A stretch of DNA of 64,000 nt from Apricaphanius iberus (taxonomy: Eukaryota; Chordata; Actinopteri; Cyprinodontiformes; Aphaniidae). A program made the translations under genes and the position numbers. Below the pieces are notes generated by a model. That model was not told the DNA's origin. It ran no database searches and was given only the letters and a program-made list of their open reading frames with translations. The stretch is taken from assembly GCA_028564705.1 (NCBI GenBank), contig JAPXFQ010001518.1:372001-436000 (forward strand), in the 5' to 3' direction. Numbering within the stretch: position 1 is the stretch's first letter; each line of letters starts with the position of its first letter. This document shows, piece after piece, positions 33,550-55,199 of this stretch.

Positions 33550-36500
33550 ATGTTGTCTAAGCCTCACTGGTGCTGTTTGTAAGTCAGTCCTACAGAGGTG
33601 TTGGTTGCTGTGCGGAGGAGCTGAGGTGCAAAGGTCACATGCATGTACGAGTCATATCATTCCCAAAGATGATGTAGCATACACTCAGCGAACCACCAGC
33701 ACTTTCTCTGGTGGAGTTATGGGCTTCTCCTCCCACGTGTGAATCAGAAAATTCTTTGCACTAAATGGTCTTATTCATGCAGTCATGTGCAAATCGTTGT
33801 GAGATGTTTCATTCATGCTTTTGCTGTATGCGTTCTCTTGATACCGAGACAGAATTGACATCCACAAAATTATTGCAAATGAATTCAAAATGCTTGAATC
33901 TATATTACTTGAATGAATAATTACTAAGATGAATTAATCACTTGGTTTGTGAATAGCTGCTCATTCATTTGGTATTAAAGAGTTTCTATCACAGTTCAGA
34001 TTAGGCTTCTTTTGATAAGTGCCCCTTATTGGCGCTATAAAACTGATGTCAGTCTGTACTTTAGAACAATTTATTAATATAGAGTTGTTTTCATTTCCTT
34101 GCTGCAAAAAAACTCAATACATTTAGTTTCAAAATGAAAAGAAGAAGACAACCTACCTGCTGGTGTTGTATCCCAAGTTTTGAGTTATCCTTTGGGGAAA
34201 AAAAGAGTGCTTATATCCTTTTCTTGTGTGTTACACTTATTGACTCTCCTAAAGCCTGGCACCAATATCCATTTCAAGCTCCGCTGTCCCGTTCTCTCTC
34301 TGTTGTTCTTCAGGTCATGAAGAGAATGGCAGAGTGCAATAACAGAGCACTGTAACTTCCCTCTCACGCTCCCCTCTCTCTGTCACTCCCACAGCCTGCC
34401 CAGTTCTGCCTTAAACTAAGGCGAACATCTTTTTTTTATTCCCTCCCTTTCCCCTTAAGCAGCCAGCTGATGGGTGTGTGAATGTAAAAAAAGAAAAAAA
34501 AGAGGAGGAGGGGGTTCTGTGAGGCATGTTACGTTCAGCTGTTGAGTAGAGCTGTTCCTGGGTTAGAAGAGGCAGAGGTGCTGTGTGATGTTGTTTGTCA
34601 TGGGGCCAGATCTTTTTACTCCAACGCCCCTCTCTTGTCTTTGTGATTAGACTCCGAGATGCCGACTCTATATTTAACTTATCCTCTTTGGGTGCTGTTA
34701 GCAGCTGGGGATAGCTGAATGCTACATGTTTAGGCCCCCTAACTCTCCCCCACTGATCCTCGGTGACAGCTGAACCAAGCAATGGGGGTTCTATCATCCT
34801 GGGAAAGTCCAGTGACAGCAGCAGCCACCCGAGCTCTTACAGTGGTCAGAAGAACTGCCAGCTGACTTGGGAGGGCTGAGTGTGGTAAAACTCTGCAAGG
34901 CTTTGGCAGCTTTTTTGGTGCTGCCCGCTGAAAACAATCTAATTTTGGCCAGCCGTGGCTGGGGTACAGTAATTGTGCTTTGCATCAACGGGAACAGTTA
35001 ACTTTGTTTGCTTTCTGACCAGTCTGGCATAAACACACCAAATCTTGCTTTACCTACCTATTTATTTGTGGCTTGACCTTCTTCACAGCTCCACTGTGTA
35101 TTTAGCAGGTCTTATAATCGTTTTAAAATAACGGGTAATTCAAGATAAATCGACTTTTGAAGAAAAACATACATAACTACTCAAGATAGATCTTTGTAGG
35201 TTGCAGTTGTCCCTTATTCATTTTACTTTCAAATGGTAGACTGTTGAGGGCTGTGTGAGTTGAATGGAACATGTTTTTTATTTTATTTTATTTTTTTGCT
35301 GTGTCCTTGGTCTTCAATGTCTTGTTTGCTCTCTAATGATCTGCAAGTAACCTCTGAGGCCTTCACAGAGCAGCTTCTTTCCTGGGAATTACCAAATACT
35401 TCAGTGTGAACTTTTACACAACATAATTGGACTTTCTTACTAGGTACTTTAAGGGAACTTTCATGGAACATACCTGATTTTATTTTATTTTTGTATTTTT
35501 TTTGTGGAACTGAAGTGGATGTTAGATGGAACTTTCCAGAATTGAACAGATGCTTTTGAGTAATTTTGTGAAATTTAATATTCTATTTCCTTGAACGTAT
35601 CTAATACTTTTAGAAATGTAATGTTATTGATTAGATGTATTTTAAATAAATTAAGTTAGTTTATAATTGAAGTTGGTCTTAACCTAGATTTGTAAAGAGG
35701 GTCGTAGCATGGAACCTCAGACTTACCTGTTTTGTTTTTTCTGGAAGCTTCATGAATTGTACTGGTTACTTTACAGATCTGGCCTGTTTTATGAGGTGTC
35801 TTGTAGTAGGATACCTTCCAAGTCTCTGGGCTGATTTGCCTCCCCGCTGGAAGTGATTAACTGTGCTGTAGGATTTGTATACATAAAGTCTTTGCAAATC
35901 TTTATATTAAGCTTTTCTTATCTTGCATGTAGATGAGTAACTGTAGCTGTTAACAATTATTAGTATAGACAGGACATTCTTCAAATATTGGACCAACTAA
36001 CAACAGATTTAGTGGAATGCGCTTGGGAATCTCCTGTCTCTTGCAGTTTCTGGGTTACATTAATGTAAGCAACAAACCACATTCACATTTGGACAACACC
36101 TGAAACAAATAAACTGTGCCGATCAAATCTCTTAATTCCTACCCCAATATGTGTTATCTGTTATTTGTTAATGTTTAATTTGTTTGGATCTCAGAATAGT
36201 CATTAACTCTCTGCCTTTAAATCTTACATTATAAGCATTGATGTTATAATTTGCAGTTTGGGGATTTTTGTGGTGCCGTTGTTACATAATGCAAGAAGTC
36301 AAGGGAGTGCACCGCAGTCTGCATTTTCCCTTTAGTTAAAGTTTTGTGTGATGACGACAGGGAAACGCTGCATGCTCAGTTTGAAATGTTTATTTCTATG
36401 TAGAAACTAAAGCAAACAAAGTTATGTCACATGAACATGGACACATTCACTCGCTGGATTCTGTTTCATCAGTTTCAGATATTTGCCCCAAGAGTAGTTT

Positions 36501-38740
36501 TGTTGAAGCAGAATCATTAGATCACGAGGTGTGGTGCTGATGTAATGTTTTGTTTTCCTGCTACAAAAGGATAGAGACAATAGATAAGAATATAATAAGT
36601 CTGTTATAAAAGTTTTACTTACTTCCTCTGTAAGTGGACCCTGGGGTATTTTTTCCACCCTTATATATGACACTAAGACTCAATTTGACCAGAGAAATAC
36701 TAAAAAAAATTTTTTTTTAAAGTCTGTTTGACATGTTCTTTTCCCACCATAAATGAAGTCATCCTGATACTGTTCATGTGGTATCGAAGAGGAAGATATA
36801 ACCAAAGATGAGGTAATGAGCAGGGTATTTTGAATAAATGCCACAATTTCCACACCCTAAAATGATGTAATGTGGTGGGACTTAAGCGAGGAGGACTTTT
36901 TTGTTGTTGTTGTTTTTCATCATTTCATTCTGCAAACAATGCCCACAGGAAGATGATTCTGTCTGGTTCCATGGATGCAGCGGTTGTTTTGGAACGTTTC
37001 AGAGATACGGCCAGGTTGAAGTAACCACCCTTACTTATATGATGCAGTCAAAATGACTCACATCTGATTTACTTGAGATTAGTGAAAAAATGTTGAAATC
37101 AGTTTGGTGTTCAAACTGCTTGACAGCTTCAGTACATGTAATTATCAGATGATACATCAGAAAGCAAATGAAAATACAACTCCTCACAATCATTGATGAG
37201 AGGATCTTTTGATACCCTCATGTTTTCAGTTGTGTCGCTCAGTGCTGATGTAATGACAGAGCTCCCATCCAACACTTGCAACTCTTGCAAAACACCCCGA
37301 CAACTCAACTTTCACTCCTACCCAATCTCCTAAGACATCACCTCGGCTCTCATGGGTCATTTTCAGTTTTGGCCGTGCTGACAGATGCTAACGACCACTC
37401 CAAGCAGAGTGAGATTAGATTAGATGGAGACTACAGGGAACATTATGTTCCTGGCCTGCTGCCACAAAGAGATATATATGATCTCTATTTTAAAAATGGA
37501 TGGGAGCCAATGAAAATCTGAATTATTCTTGCAACGTTTGTTACACTTGCACATTAAAGGCTTTGTTAGATAATCTAGAACAAAAAAATAAGTTACATGA
37601 AGCTCATGTTTGAGGGGTCTGTTCAATATAAAAAAACTTGCTGAGTTTAATGTTCTCAAAAATGTAAGCTCAACTCATGAACTTCTGCATGCACAACACT
37701 GGGAAAACTGAAAACAACTTTCAAGTCGTTGAAGCATGTGTTTGATGGCCTCCTGGTTTGAATAGTGCATGCATGCATGCTGGGACAATGGTTGTAGAAT
37801 TAATGTTGTTCAACTGTGTCAGGATGCATTATGTTACTTTTGCCAAGCTGTAACTATCTTGTCGTGTTTTTTCTTCCATATTAAAATACCAGCTTACTGG
37901 GAATTAAATTATAAGACTGTGAGTGTCCCTGAGTGGTCAGATAATTAACCCAATGTATCAGAAAGTTGATAATACTGTCTATTTAAATTTCCTGAGGAGA
38001 GTAAATCTTATTAAACTGCCACCTGTGAAGTTGTTTGTCTTTCTGCTGTAGATGCTGGTTGATAACACAACTAAAAGCACACAAATGAAGTATACTTAAG
38101 TAGGGAGACTGTATTGCTGAGTACATCCAGTGTCAATCAGAAGTTTAGATGAAGGAATCTGATTTGTACATTACTTACGTTTTTATTTAACTGTTTTTTA
38201 ACACTGGGCTCAAAATACAATAAAAGTTCAATGGAGCTTAAAAACAAGAATTAGGGCATAACCTTGAATTTGTTGAAGATCTACTTTTTTTTCGTTTACA
38301 CATCTGTCAATCTGTCACTCAAAATTGATGTCTGGGTGCCCAACAGAAACTCTGCTGTTTTTCCTGCTCTGTTCTTTTTTTTTTTACTTTTTTTTTCTTG
38401 TTAGCCTGATTTAATCTTGTGTTTTTTGCTTTGTGCACAATTTTTCTGACCAATTACCCTCATCACCACAAACTCTTTTTACCCATTTTATACTAGTTAT
38501 ATACTAGTATACCAGCAAGCAGGCAGCCACAAGTAGTGTTTCTTCTTCAGAGGGCTCAGGCAGGCTGTATGCAGGCTAATTTATGCAGCTGATGTCTTAC
38601 AGGAAATCCACAGTCTATTCAGACTTGAATTCTATAAACCAGTTCTTGTTCATACATTCAGGGAAATTGTTTGTTTTGTAATCATTTTCCTGCTGTAAAA
38701 GACAGATTCAAATGCATCACCCCAAAATAATATCCAATTC
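33550..38740. other. Intergenic DNA, mostly unassigned
   Basis: The interval 34250-34990 is richer in GC and CT tracts than its flanks and has a 128-codon minus-strand frame (34411-34797) of low-complexity composition. It is a plausible place for an upstream FILIP1 promoter, but nothing in the sequence proves it. The interval 35300-35470 has a weak Tc1-like string (GAGGCCTTCACAGAGCAGCT). The rest shows no gene. Confidence 0.3.
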
Positions 38741-38754
38741 GTTCAAAATCCAGT

Positions 38755-38960
38755 AGGGGTCTTTAATCAAATCAAATATTATTTGTAGAGCACTTTTAAT
38801 TATAAAATCAGGTCAATGTACTTTACATAATAACCAAAATATGAACACATTAAAAAATAAACAAACAAAACACAACGACAGCAAAATAAATAATACACAA
38901 CCAGCTAAACTCTCAAGTTAATCAAACAAACACACGCACACACTGCCCCCCCCCCCATTC
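38755..38960 (-). repeat. LINE/SINE-type 3' end (minus orientation) with poly-C tract
   Basis: ATTATTTGTAGAGCACTTTT followed by GGTCAATGTACTTTACATAA is the reverse complement of a typical fish retroposon tail. A run of 11 C lies just beyond (about 38946-38956). Confidence 0.4.
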
Positions 38961-41400
38961 CTGCACTGCAAAAACACTGCTGAGTCCATACTTATCTCTT
39001 TAAGTGAACATACAATAAAAAATAAACATCTAGAATGACCTACTTTAATTATAGAATATAACTCTACAATCATCCTTGGAGAAACACAGAGAAATTAACA
39101 TGAAAAAAAAGCATTTGTGAGCCAACAGTTTACAAATGTAATATGCTTAAAAAAGTAGCACGATTTTGGAAAATCAGCCAGATTCCCAAATAACTAGAAA
39201 CCTTGCCAAATGATGAAATACAGAACCCAAGATCTCTAAGTTTTTATGAAAAGAATTTTATATATTTTAATCAGCTGTAGGTAGTTTTCAGGCTTGATCT
39301 TCCTTTACCCTCTACATGTCCATTGCCCTCATTTTAAGACACATGCTGTCTACTGCAATATCATGTATTGAATGTAGAAACAAAAAATTAATCATAAATT
39401 TGTCAAATTCCAAAGAAAAACCTCAAACTTTCCAAAATAAACCTTCTGAGAATCTCCTTGAAATGTAAAATGAAATATAAAAAAAAACATTTAATAAGAA
39501 ATTGGTGGGTGTCTAAAACTTTGGCACTTTTGCAAGATTTTGATTCCCTTTGTAATCAGATTTGAAATAATAATACTAACAATAATATTTGGTACTATCA
39601 CTAATTTGAGCATAGGCATGGGTGAGTGAACTAGGTTTTCTTGAAATAAACAATAAAACTAAGACAAAGAAGAAAAAAGCAGTCCCATTTTTCATTCTAT
39701 ACTGTAATAAAACAACAATTTTTCTTTCATTTTTTTTTCCCCATTAAGACACAGCTTTTAGACTCCAAACTGTCCCACGGGACCAAAACGTCTCATAATA
39801 ATTAATTGTAAAAAAGCAAAATACCTACAAATCTCAGACAACCACAAAAATACCACAGAACAAGTATCACCGGATCACAATCATCACCACAGGAATTTCA
39901 ATGCTAAAGCACCGCAGCTACATTTATGTGCCAAAGGATGTTTAAAATAATTCTTAAAAGAGAGAAAAAAAAAACATTTACAGACAAGGAAATTAGCATC
40001 TAAAGTTTCCTTTTCCAAAAACATGAATGCTATCACGTCCTAAATCTTTAAATATGCATTTTTTAGCATTCATTAAAAAAATAACAACTTCAAAATATAA
40101 TGACATCATGCAACTGTTACTCAACTCTTTTTTATCGCAAGTGTTATTTTATAGTTTAACTATCTCTGTATATTTATCACTGGACTTATATCAGTATTCA
40201 TGTATAGCAGTGAAATATATATCCTGCTGCTGATTTAACTTTTATAGCTGATATAAATGTAAGATGCATCTCATCTGACATAATGATTGTGCCGCAATTT
40301 GAATGCAAGTCCTTGTCACTTATTTGGTAGTAGAAAAGCACTATTTAGCTGGGAGTTTCTATAGTAAACAAAACATTCATGATCACATACATCTGGTTTC
40401 ACTTTAGTGGCTTTTAACCCTGCTGAACTGGTTGAATCATCCATAACACATTCAGCTAAATAAGAGGAAAACAGAAACCCAGCAGGTGATTATCATCATA
40501 GCAATATGAACAGGCTGAACATATGGGCGTTTCGTCTCTTGTGGTTTTTGTGTTTATTGATGTGAGTCTGTTTGGCTCAGAAATTATATACCCTTTTGCA
40601 ATTCTGTCTTTGTGTTTTTTTCTCTGATGTCTCACTATTTGTGATGACTTACCAACGCAGAAATGTTAATTACAAACTTCTCATTTCCTGCATTTGTAAA
40701 ATGCATGCTACAGAGGCACGCAGAGGAAGTGACTTGAGCAGATTTTTATTGTTCTAAAATATCTTTCTCTAATAATTACTAATGCATTTCATGATTTGTG
40801 GTGTGATTAATTGAGTTGCCATAGCAGCAGGCTCCAGCATTGTGCTTTTTTTCGGTCTCCGCTCTTCAGGGTGGGAGCTGGAGTCCCAAGGTCAGCCAAA
40901 AAGTCTCAGTCATCTGCCAAACTGTGAAGGCGGTGGGTATTTCCAAACCTAGCTCAGACGTCTGTGCCCCAGCAGGAGCAAAGAGGGGAGACCACACAGC
41001 TGTTGGGTTTAATCCAAACAACAACTGTGCATCAGCCAGTTTAACTATAATACTTAGGCCATACTTTACATACAGTTGTTAAATGATCATAGAAGTGCTT
41101 TAGCACCCTGTCTTTTTGTTCTTTCAAAATGACCACATGAAAGTTTACATAAAAAAGAGTAATGTGTTTCATTCGTAATGCAACATTTGTTTTTTAGAAC
41201 ATGGGGAAATGTTTCATATCGGCGCAGCCCGAACTCCAAACACATAGACCAAAATTGTGGCTTCAGCCAAAAAAGAAATACAAATGATGGAAACCTAATT
41301 TGGGGAAGGAAAAACAAAAAAAACAACAACTAATCGGTAAATCAATCTATCCATTTATCAATTTTTGACAGTGTAAGGGTCCTGTCACTATGGCTCCTGA
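38961..41400. other. Intergenic DNA without recognised features
   Basis: AT-rich with long A and T tracts. The open frame 40840-41082 (plus) is slightly GC-richer but unrecognised. Confidence 0.4.
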
Positions 41401-41414
41401 TTGATCATCATTGC

Positions 41415-41530
41415 TGCTTGGATGCAGGGATGTCCCTTTGGCTGACTGCTTAGCGCCCATGACTCTCACCCAGGAGTCATGGAATCAAATCCTGCCCAGA
41501 CCCTTGTTGTGCACCTTGCTGTATTTTGTG
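41415..41530 (+). repeat. Degenerate tRNA-derived SINE head
   Basis: TGGCTGACTGCTTAGCGCCC resembles a polymerase III A box region and GGAATCAAATCCTGCC, about 40 bp on, a diverged B box (GGTTCRANTCC). No cloverleaf can be folded confidently, so it is not a functional tRNA. Confidence 0.4.
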
Positions 41531-42379
41531 TTGCTGGCAGAAAATCCAGAGGCATTGACCAGGGGATGTATACATCAACTGAAATATTAGATTTTCTCTA
41601 TCTCCACAGTGTTGTCACATTGCACACCCCAAAAGTTGTTCTGTACAATTGTCACCTTTTCAAAAAGTTTAGTCCTGGGACATTGAACTGTGTGTTATTA
41701 AAGGGAGAAAATCTTGTAATTTCATTGGAGGTGACAGATGTTTTTTCAGTTTCTAACCAAGTGCTCCCAGATTCTGAATCCAACACCTTATGAATTTATA
41801 AGTAAAATTAGGGAGCCCACCATGCATCGTTGTGAACTTGTTTGTGTGTTTTATTTGCTTTTGTGTGTACTTTAAGTAGTCTGTCTCAGTTAAGAGTGAG
41901 TGGTGGAAAATAAAGATGCAGTGGCTTGATACTCTAAATGATTTCTAAACATTTTGGCATCTGACTTACAAAATAAAAGTGAATGAGTTTTGGGGCTACT
42001 GTAATTTGCTGAAGTCTACAAATATTGCTACTCAGCCAATTAAAGACAGTCAAAGGCATAGTAAGAGAACACAGGCTCAGCTACTTGAAAGTGATGTGAA
42101 CGGGGGTCGTAAAATAATGAGAAATGTCTCCATCTGGTGGTTATTCAGCAAAATCACATAGACTACGAATAAATTCTGAAGGACAAAACAAAACACACCT
42201 ACTTTCATGTGATTGGTTAAAACATTTGTTCCTTGTGGGCTCATTGGATAGCAATAGTTTCACGTGGAATAAAATAAACCGGAGGAAAAAAAGAACACCG
42301 GGGACAAACGTGGGTAAACAATTAAGTTGTTTTACTATTACGTTCTTATTCCACCCTATTTGTAGTGAAATTTAAACCG

Positions 42380-50203
<7,824 letters not shown>

Positions 50204-50465
50204 TGATATTTCTTGTTATTTTACTGCCGTCCGTTGAGCGTCTCTATGCCTGCAATATACTTAGTGACAATTGTTTTTTTGAAGTAACATAAAGCAATTT
50301 ATTATGTAAAGAGGTGATATGGGAGTAAAGTCTAAACTACAGCTAAGGTTAAACGGTAAAACGGCAGATGCCAGTCATAAACAACTTTTAATATCAAGCT
50401 GTGTGCTTAAGATAGAAATTTCAGATTTTAATTTATAAATGGGATAAATACATTATCTGCTGTCT

Positions 50466-50540
50466 AGTCTGGGTGATATGGCCAAAAGATAAAATCTCTG
50501 ATTTTTTTTTTAATTATTCGATTTACGCTCTTTATTTTTA
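50466..50540. repeat. hAT-element fragment
   Basis: CTGGGTGATATGGCCAAAAG followed by ATAAAATCTCTGATTTTT is the left end of a very common fish hAT family (GGGCGATATGGCCAAAAATA). Only about 75 bp are recognisable. Confidence 0.5.
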
Positions 50541-52323
50541 TTTCTCCCCCATGAAATGTGGTGTCGCTGTCTGAGAGGTGGCAGCTGGCAGATTTCTCCC
50601 CTCTGGTGACATTTGGTTCTCCTCATATGGACGCACGTTCCCGTCAGAGCCCCTCATCTTTTTTCCCCCATTACTCTCTGCTCCATTCCCCTATTTGCTT
50701 TTAGGCTTCATTCGGTTTTAAATCAGTGTTTTCTCTCTTTGGTCTCCGGACCCTTTCTGAGTTGTAATGATGCCTGGTGGGTATTTGAGATGTGGCACAA
50801 TCTCTCTGTGCCCTGTAATGAGAGGCTTGTTCTTTTTTTAGGCCCAATATCTCAGTCTTTATCTTTTCACCCACACAGATGTCTCAGTGGCAAAAGAAAG
50901 ACGATCTGGCTTATGTAACTTGAGACTTTTTCTTTTAATCAGTGGTTGAGTTTTTTTTTTTCTTTTTTTCTAGGACCAGGGAATCCATTAAGAAAATACA
51001 AGCACTTTTGTTGGAGAATCAAGAGTTGTACTGAGATATTTTGAATAGTAGACCAGTCTTTTTAAAAGTTCAAGGGACTCATCTACATTATTTCAAATAA
51101 TGTAGATGAGCCTTGGCGCAAGCGAAAGCCTGTTTTTCTTCTCTTGGATCGCAGATAGGTGTCAGGTGGTCCTTTTAAAGAAGTGGAAGTTCTTTAAGAG
51201 ACCTTTTCAGGGTAAATATTTAATCTCTTGCAAAGAGCAAAATGCAGCAGAGTGCACAGGCACAGCACTGATTGTTCATTCTCTTAGAAGAGATTCCAAT
51301 GATTATTTCATCACCCTCTGCTGTCTCTTTTCTTTTTTTCGTTTTGTTCTTTCTTGAGCATCTCGTTTTTCTGGGTTTGTCAAACTGCAGCTTAAAAGTT
51401 CTGGAGCATGCTTGTTTGAACTTTGAAATATTTATTCAGACTTACATGTTGACTTACACATGATGAACAGTGCACATATGTTTTTTAAATCTGATTTTTG
51501 CTAATTTGGAATGAAATTGAATTATGTTTTAATTCAGTTGTTTCTCTTATCAATGTGCAATACATTTTCAACATTGTAGCAAAAGCTTGTTCTCTGTGAG
51601 CAGCAAAGATCATATCTATTCAGGATATAACGTGAAAATGGAATGGCATGGAAACTGATCTATATTTAAAAAGCAAAGGATTTCATTTATTTAGAAACCT
51701 AATTTGGTGCCTTTTAGGTTTGTGACTACACATTGTATTTTTTATGCAAGTCCAGAAACTCCACATATGAGTCTCTGTAGCCCCACAGTATTATTCTGTA
51801 GCTCTGCATTATTTACCGCTTTACACCAGTGTAATCAAGCAGAATTTCAGTGACAATATAAATGTCTTACCTGGTGTATGGAAGAGCATTAGGTTTGCAA
51901 GAAGAGAACTGATGAAGGCCTTGGCATTCAGAAACAGCTTTCTAAACAAATAGTTTATTTTTATTGATACTTAGAAATATATAAATGGTGCCATCTACAA
52001 TTGGTTGCAAAAAGCTAAAATATATTAAAACACCAGTTACTAACGTTGACCCAAGTGCACTGCGATCCTTAGTCCAAACTATTATTTTAAATGTCTAATT
52101 AAAAGATTTTTTCAAATCGCTATAATACATACAATTTATGCCATTTGTTTAAAAACAATAGATACTTGTGTAAATGCAGTTTTAGAAATACAGCCATATA
52201 TTGTTCTGGACTTTTAATGAATTCAGACGTGTTTTGCTCAGAAACCAACCCCACTCGCAAGGATTTGAGCTCCAGTGATTTAATTCTGCCTAAAGGTTAG
52301 ACTGAGAATGACTGGTATTGGGT
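50541..52323. other. TFB1M intron 5, unassigned
   Basis: The interval 50600-51460 has CT-rich plus-strand frames (for example 50613-50918, 101 codons) that look compositional. I found no exon matching the missing TFB1M C-terminus. Confidence 0.35.
51078..51110. repeat. Perfect 16-bp hairpin repeat
   Basis: CTCATCTACATTATTT, a single C, then its exact reverse complement AAATAATGTAGATGAG. No loop beyond one base, so it can extrude as a cruciform. Confidence 0.85.
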
Positions 52324-52684
52324 TAGGGATGCACCGATACTGGTATTGGGTATCGGGGCAGGTACCATTCTTATGTACTCTATACGTTAATATTAACCGA
52401 TACCATGAACCGATACTTACAATGTGGAAACTGCAATATTTTCACAGAAAATGTTTATTTTTCACTAGAAATGTTACTTTTATGATGGTTTTTATTATTA
52501 TTTTTTTTCTAATTCACAATCATTTGTTGTGACAAGCAGAGAAGAAAATAAAACCTGTCTTCCAATTCATTGTATTTTTGTATGTGGTAGAAGTATCAGC
52601 ATTGGTACTCTGTATTGGCAAGTAGTCATATCCAAGAATCGGTATCGTACCGGTTTGAAAAAAGTGGTTATCGTTCCATCCCTA
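52324..52684 (+). mobile_element. hAT-type MITE, 'CACCGATAC' family, copy 2
   Basis: Ends TAGGGATGCACCGATAC and GTTATCGTTCCATCCCTA are imperfect inverted repeats. The interior shares AGAAGAAAATAAAACCTGTC and TTCCAATTCATT with copy 3. No coding capacity. Confidence 0.65.
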
Positions 52685-54389
52685 ATGCCGTTTCCTCACA
52701 GCACAGTTTATCTAATTCACTACTGTTTGGATTGGTGTCCGATTGGTATCAGCAGATCATGAACCTCCAGTATCGGAAACAAAAAAAGTGGATCAGAGCA
52801 TCCCCATTTTTAATACAGTGGTCAAAAGGGAGAACAATATAAATCAGAATTACTATATACTACTACAGTTCTCACTTCATAAGTCTTTAAAAGTACTAAA
52901 CCTTTTCTTTGTTTAAAACAATTCGGAATTAAGCTGCTTTTAAATATTTTCAGTCACAAAAAAGCCCTTGCAGCCATGTTGCAGAGAATAAAATATTTCC
53001 CATCCCTCATACTTGCGTATCACTGTTTTTATAACTGCAATAGACATAGTAGAGCTACAAGTTTGTGAAACCAAAGACTCTCAACCAAGCATTAAAGCCA
53101 ACTAGTTAACCAGTTTGTTGTATTTTTGTTAGTCTATAAAATGTAGAGGCTAAAACATGTATCATGCTCTTCGCAACAAGTGCTTGAAAACTGGATATAA
53201 ATTTAGCCTCTATGTATTAGTATGTTTTTGCTAACAAGAAGTAATTTTTATAAATATACCTGTATTAAATTAATGTACAATACTTCATAAAGATCTGTGG
53301 AAATAACTCTTCCTTTTATTTTAAATTAAAGTAGTTAGATCATGTTCTGTATTTTATATTTTTTTGCAAACGCATGTAAACCAGGGTATTTTTATTTCAG
53401 GTAATCATACCATGAAAATGCCGGTCCATGTGTGTGATGTGTCTGTCATCTGATTTTCACTTTGCCTAAATTAAATTTTCATCGCTGAGCTCTTCTACTG
53501 CCAGATGCTGTCTGTATCCTAAAAATTGCGCAGAGTGTGGCTCAGTTAAACCAACTTAGAAAAATAAAAAATTATTTCATGCTCGTCTATTGGCTACTAC
53601 TACACTTTTCTATATAGGCAACACTGATCGGAGCCCCACTCCTATTGGCGACCTGACAGAAATTCTCCCCCCATTGCTGGTGAAGCATCAGCCCAACTGC
53701 AGAGGCAACTGATAGTGGAGTTCAGAAACACGAAATGGCCGAAGTCTTTCGTTACGTCCCAGCCTGTGAAGAGCTTCCCCGAGCAAGCAGAAGGGTGACG
53801 AGCAGACTACGGTGCAAGATATTGGCTACCTAGACGGACCTGTCAATTAAAAGGGCACGGCCCTAATTTTTCATAATTTCAAGATTAAATTATGTCTAAA
53901 CTGAGGATTTAGAAAAAAGATTCACCCCCTTCAGAGTTGTCATGACGGTAAACCTGAACTATCTAACCTCAAATGTTTTTTTTTGAATCGGGCTGTAAAC
54001 ATGTTTATTTTTGCTGTAAAGTTGGACTTTTTAACATGGGAGTCAATGGGAATTTGCTCCTTTTTGGAGCCATCCCCCAAGTGGGCGAGGGAGGAACTGC
54101 AATTTTTGCAATTTTCTGGTTGGCTTCACATTAAGCAGGCGTAAGAGTTCACATTAAGCAGGTAAGAGTTTTCTCTTTGGACTAGACATAGCCACTAGCC
54201 TACATCCATAGAATTTAAAAATTGTCAGGTACATACATATCAGAGTCCTGATCGGGAGGTAACATCCGATTCCAATCTAGTCTGAAATTATGTGATCAGG
54301 GCCGATTTCTGATCACATGATTGGATCAAGACATACCTACATTAAACAAAAGTACATACCGAACCAGGATGCTTGGCGTACAGGCACAA
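52685..54389. other. Intron 5 segment with decayed hAT-like pieces
   Basis: GGATCAGAGCATCCCC (about 52791) and CTGATCGGGAGGTAACATCC (about 54248) are remains of 'GATCGG'-type hAT repeats. Otherwise unassigned. Confidence 0.35.
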
Positions 54390-54735
54390 CCCGTACCGAT
54401 ACTCATATCAGGTCAATACCGTACTAATGTACTTGTATCGTTATTGGTTAGTTAACCGATACAACATGAACCGATACTTAAAATGTGGAAACTATGCAAT
54501 AATTTCACAGAAAATGTTTTTCACTTGAAATTTTTGTTTTGCAGTAATTTGTATTTTTTTTTTAATCTAATTCATCATTTGTTGTAACATGTGGAGAAGA
54601 AAATAAAACCTGTCTTCCAATTCATTAGATTTTTTGTGTGATCGAGGTACAGCATTGGTACTCCGTATCGGCAAGTACTCAGATCCAAGTATCTGTATCA
54701 TATCGGTTTGAAAAACGTGGTAGCATTATATGCCT
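54390..54735 (+). mobile_element. hAT-type MITE, 'CACCGATAC' family, copy 3
   Basis: Contains CCGTACCGATACTCATATCA, AACCGATAC twice, AGAAGAAAATAAAACCTGTC and ATATCGGTTTGAAAAACGTG, in the same order as copy 2. Termini are eroded. Confidence 0.55.
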
Positions 54736-55199
54736 AGTTGGAATCAGATGTCGATTCACAGTTTCTCCACCTAGCTCTGCCAAAATTAATTAAAAAGCCA
54801 GCTTAGTCTTGATTAACACTGGAAAAGCGTGGTGCGGATTTGTGTTTGGGTTGGAATGGAACTGAACCACTTGGTGAATTATTGACATGAAATATTCAAA
54901 ACTCGCTGCTTGACGCTGATAATGGGTTTATGTTCAAATGATGTTTAGGATGATGGGTAGAGTCTTTTCCTTGTATCCTTTGTGAGGATTGTTGGGACTT
55001 ATGGGAAAATTCAGATACGTTTATGTTAGTAGAGAGCCAGATTGTGTAACTAAAACAAATGACCCCAACTTGTTCCAAAGTACGCAGACATTTCACCAGT
55101 CATCCTATTTAAAATCCACATATTCAGATAAATTTGGGGTTTTCATTCTAAGCCATAATTGAGTTACTGAAGTATTCTTTTTACACAATACTTTAATGT

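Noticed and set aside
34411..34797. 128-codon minus-strand ORF
   Set aside because: Low-complexity composition, no splice signals or family features; kept only as part of a GC-richer segment.
37760..37790. GCATGCATGCATGC palindrome
   Set aside because: Short simple repeat of a 4-bp palindromic unit; no further structure around it.
41430..41500. tRNA gene
   Set aside because: A- and B-box-like words are present but diverged and no cloverleaf forms; better explained as a SINE head.
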